A stretch of 64,000 nucleotides of DNA from Omphiscola glabra (Eukaryota > Mollusca > Gastropoda > Lymnaeidae), in contig OZ024807.1 of the NCBI GenBank assembly GCA_964017045.1, forward strand, positions 22,570,597-22,634,596. The letters run 5' to 3'. The notes beneath the pieces were generated by a model that was not told the origin of the DNA, searched no databases, and worked only from the letters and a program-made list of their open reading frames with translations. Shown piece by piece: positions 61,546 to 64,000 of the stretch; within the stretch, counting starts at the first letter, position 1; every line of letters begins with the position of its first letter. A program made the position numbers and the translations under genes.

Positions 61546-62087
61546 GAGTGTCCTGTTTTTTTTTTTCTTTCTACCCTAAACAGATCTTGTTCCAATTTTG
61601 TTTTTACTTTGCCTGGCTTGAATGGATTATCTAATGTAGTTAGCGAACTCTTGTTTATTAAAACAGTTGTGATTTTTCGGCAATCAAGCATAATGTTCCT
61701 TTATTTAGTTCACATAACAGGACGACATGTGTATATGTAGATTAGATATTTTGTACACACGATGTACATTTTAAAGAAAACATTTTGTTTTTGCTTTTAA
61801 ATGAAAATAAAGTACAATTTTATAGAAAATCACTTGGTTTTTGTATACTTTTCACTTGACTTATTTTTATTTATTATCAAAAACGTATTAAACAATATTT
61901 CACAAAAATATTCATATACAGCATTGAATTCCTCTAAAATGACGATTTCTATATATTATTATTTTTATTATTTCTGTATATTAGTATGTTTTTTAGGTTC
62001 TTGGCTTTATAATCACTTGAAGTAATCTTGAAATGTATACACTATCCACATTAGTTGGTTTGCACTGTGTAGACGAGACACATAATT

Positions 62088-62390
62088 TTAAAAGTCATCC
62101 GTTCTGGTTGAGGTCAAACTTTCAGGCATGTGTTGATAGTTCCGTCTACTAATTCCTCTTCTCCTAAAGCTAATCGCAACTGATGTATTATTGCTGTGGG
62201 CTTTTCTGTGTTTCCTCAATCGTCTTGGCACTTTAGGTCGACATTTACCGGTTTTTGTAAAGTCTAGAGAGACATAAATGACTTTATCTGATACATTTCT
62301 TGATCTCACACGCGGAAGTTTGAGTACATTCTGTGAGTGGTCTATGGTAGCGTAGATGAGTCCCTCGTCTGTGAAGTAACGTCCAGCAGG
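62088..62390 (-). CDS. Gene D tail exon 4: twin-ITIM exon and stop
   Basis: 303 bases in phase 0 after TTTTTAG. LIYATI and VIYVSL are canonical ITIMs, 26 residues apart, followed by LDFTKTG (LDYSKTG in C). The rest is Arg-rich and ends in TDDF. Confidence 0.85.
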   Translation of the reverse strand, partial: PAGRYFTDEGLIYATIDHSQNVLKLPRVRSRNVSDKVIYVSLDFTKTGKCRPKVPRRLRKHRKAHSNNTSVAISFRRRGISRRNYQHMPESLTSTRTDDF

Positions 62391-63911
62391 CTAAAAATAA
62401 TAGGAAAACCATATTATAATAATTTTTATTTTTTTAAACATATCTTCATGTAAATATATTGTGTTATTTTTTTCTATTTAAATTTTAAATTAATTGATAT
62501 ATTTAATAAAAATCATTATTTATTTTGCAAATATCCACATTGCATTACGTTTAATTTAAGTTATCTAGGGTAAAACAATATCATGTATAAGTGATAAAAG
62601 AATGTAAAGAAAACAGTTTACTTCTTTTAAATTAAAATCGTAATTTTAAATAATGCTGCCAGTTTTAAAAAAAAAAAAAACACATTAAAAGCAATCAATA
62701 TGAAAAACTATTTTTAAAGGTGTCCATTGGTAAATGATCAATTAATATTTAAAAGCTTTGAAAAAATGTAAATGAGTCAAATATATTACATCATGTTTCA
62801 TTTTGAAATTAATTTGTGTCTTCACTTTGCCATATGCAAATAATAGGCGTATGTTCAAGTTCTTTCTTATAGTGTTAACATCATCGCGTCATTAATAAGA
62901 AATAAAAAACAAACTAAAATTTTGAATTGCATAAACAGTCACCATGATACTTTAGTAAAAGTTTGGAGATGTCGCATTTAAAATGGTTATTTAAATGTGT
63001 CCTTTGTTGGAATTTCTTAAAGATATGTAAGTCAGTATTACTGTTACTAGTAAGCAGGAATATATGTATTCAATAATTTATGTTAACTTAATTTTTAACC
63101 GACGTAAATAAAGTTTTCATACCAAAGTTATTTTTTTATCATTGTTGCACTGGACATCAGACATTGAAGTGTCAATACTGGCAGGCTCTCCATGTGTCGC
63201 TGGTATGTTTGCATATATATGTTCAGTCTCATACAGTACATTAACGTAAATGGTTTGGGCTGTAATAAATGATTATTGTAAAATCAAAATTGTTCAATAC
63301 ATTTTTTGCAAAGAGATTCAGATAAAAAAATTGTACATACTATTTTTTTTTAAAGTTTAAATATGTAGCAAAAGGGTGTCACATATAGCATATGAACATA
63401 AGCGTTCGCCTCTTTTAAATAAAGTTTAATGCCATTTTTTGTCAAGGTAACAAACAATTTGAATTAATTTTAATACTAAAGTCTAGTTTTGTAGCTTTTA
63501 ATATTAATTTGCGTTCAACTCGATTCCGTACCTTTTTCAGCATTGAAATTCTTGAATGTATCAATAGTTGTGCTTATTAAGAAAAAAAAATTAATAAAAA
63601 ATATTTTTTTTAAAAAGTCAAACATTTTTTGTTTAATATTTGTAATTATTATTTTTCAATGAATGTCGTTACTTTATGTTTCAATATGTCGATTACAAAA
63701 GAATTTAAAAGTGCCATTATTGTTTTTGCTTATAATAACTATAAAATTACACAGCGCTATACTTATTACAAAGAAATTCTGAAATAAAACACAAACAATT
63801 TTATTAGAGAAAAAATTGAAACTTTGAAAATAAAATGCACAATACGGTATACATTTTAAAAAAAAACAACTTACTTCTTGTTACTCCGTAAAGAATATAA
63901 TTTCCCTTTCA
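62088..63911 (-). CDS. Gene D: receptor tail (last four exons); runs off the right edge
   Basis: Four exons (63911-63875, 63572-63532, 63259-63123, 62390-62088) with phases 1-2, 2-1, 1-0 and 0-stop, exactly the phase pattern of the gene C tail. They encode a basic start, YVNV and YANI (Grb2 type), and a final exon with two ITIMs. Sequence is well diverged from C, so this is a separate gene rather than a recent copy. By analogy the missing exons should encode an Ig ectodomain and a transmembrane helix beyond the window; that is inference. Confidence 0.78.
62391..63122 (-). other. Gene D intron (also 63260-63531 and 63573-63874)
   Basis: AT-rich introns without further supported features. Confidence 0.5.
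63123..63259 (-). CDS. Gene D tail exon 3: tyrosine motifs
   Basis: 137 bases, phase 1 in, phase 0 out (GTATGA). TIYVNVLYETEHIYANI carries three tyrosines, two with Asn at +2. It lacks the YLNM and YMNS segment of gene C. Confidence 0.78.
63532..63572 (-). CDS. Gene D tail exon 2, 41 bases
   Basis: Phase 2 in (after TTAATAAG), phase 1 out (GTACGG). Codes TTIDTFKNFNAEK; the AIDTHEN of gene C aligns with TIDTFKN. Confidence 0.65.
63875..63911 (-). CDS. Gene D tail exon 1, 37 bases
   Basis: After TTTTCAG, phase 1 in and phase 2 out at GTAAGT; codes KGKLYSLRSNK, basic as expected just inside the membrane. YSLR is a minor tyrosine motif. Confidence 0.65.
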
Positions 63912-64000
63912 CTGAAAACAAATTTCAACAATAATGGGTAAATTCTTCTTGACAGTTGGGACACTTTTTTCAATCAGAGCTTTTTATCTAATTTTTCTAT

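Larger units (their letters stand above)
56081..62087. other. Spacer between genes C and D
   Basis: AT-rich. Holds a hAT-like end (59818), a C-run at 60147-60161, a G-run near 60410-60421, two hammerhead-like motifs and a 57-base tandem repeat. Minus-strand frames at 58958-58644 are less AT-driven than most but match nothing I recognise. The promoter of gene C and the 3' end of gene D should be here. Confidence 0.4.

Noticed and set aside
1..64000. Bacterial operons, CRISPR arrays, rRNA or ordinary tRNA genes
   Set aside because: Intron-split genes and metazoan transposons show a eukaryotic nuclear region; the only tRNA-like sequence is the SINE head.

Overview
The window looks like nuclear DNA of a mollusc, most likely a freshwater pulmonate snail. 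It is very AT-rich, genes are split into many small exons with GT-AG introns, and the introns carry metazoan transposons (Helitron, LINE, tRNA-derived SINE, hAT and Mutator-like MITEs). Two degraded copies of an element that reads like SPIN (SPACE INVADERS, a hAT family) are present. SPIN is known to have moved horizontally between vertebrates, a triatomine bug and the pond snail Lymnaea stagnalis, so a lymnaeid-like host is an attractive but unproven guess.

The window is one cluster of four related genes for large cell-surface immunoglobulin-superfamily receptors. I call them A, B, C and D because I recognise no named orthologue. Gene A (65-9779, minus) has its 5' half here and runs off the left edge. 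Gene B (18964-36538, plus) is complete. Gene C (39957-56080, minus) is complete and is an inverted paralogue of B. Gene D (62088-63911, minus) shows only its last four exons and runs off the right edge. A and B are head to head, B and C tail to tail, C and D in tandem. B and C share a plan: one signal-peptide exon, ten Ig-like domains (D1-D10) each on a single 258-336 base exon, one transmembrane exon and a tyrosine-rich cytoplasmic tail. Every ectodomain exon joins in phase 1, so domains can be lost or shuffled without breaking frame; A skips D1. The only count that does not fit is D2 of B, one base short.

The tails are the most striking part. C, and D as far as seen, have a four-exon tail: an exon rich in Tyr-x-Asn motifs (Grb2-like, and in C a CD28-like Tyr-Leu-Asn-Met), then a last exon with two canonical ITIMs whose tyrosines are exactly 26 residues apart in both genes. 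B has an unrelated single-exon tail with one ITIM-like motif and one Tyr-Val-Asn-Val. Homology between B and C stops in the intron just after the transmembrane exon, which suggests that a shared ectodomain was joined to different signalling tails. This resembles vertebrate paired and inhibitory Ig receptors in logic, not in sequence.

Between the genes: 9.8-18.9 kb is AT-rich, with a tandem array of about 172-base units, two dead receptor exons and a hAT-like MITE; 36.5-40.0 kb is mostly featureless; 56.1-62.1 kb has a hAT-like end, a 57-base tandem repeat and two degenerate hammerhead-like motifs. Insertions shared by B and C (Helitron, SPIN-like, 27-base minisatellite) predate the inverted duplication; a MULE-like MITE, a SINE and a LINE are only in B and postdate it. 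A block of about 1.5 kb around D5-D6 is far more alike between B and C than its flanks, pointing to gene conversion. Exon borders were placed by eye from splice consensus, phase and paralogue comparison; no transcript data were available.
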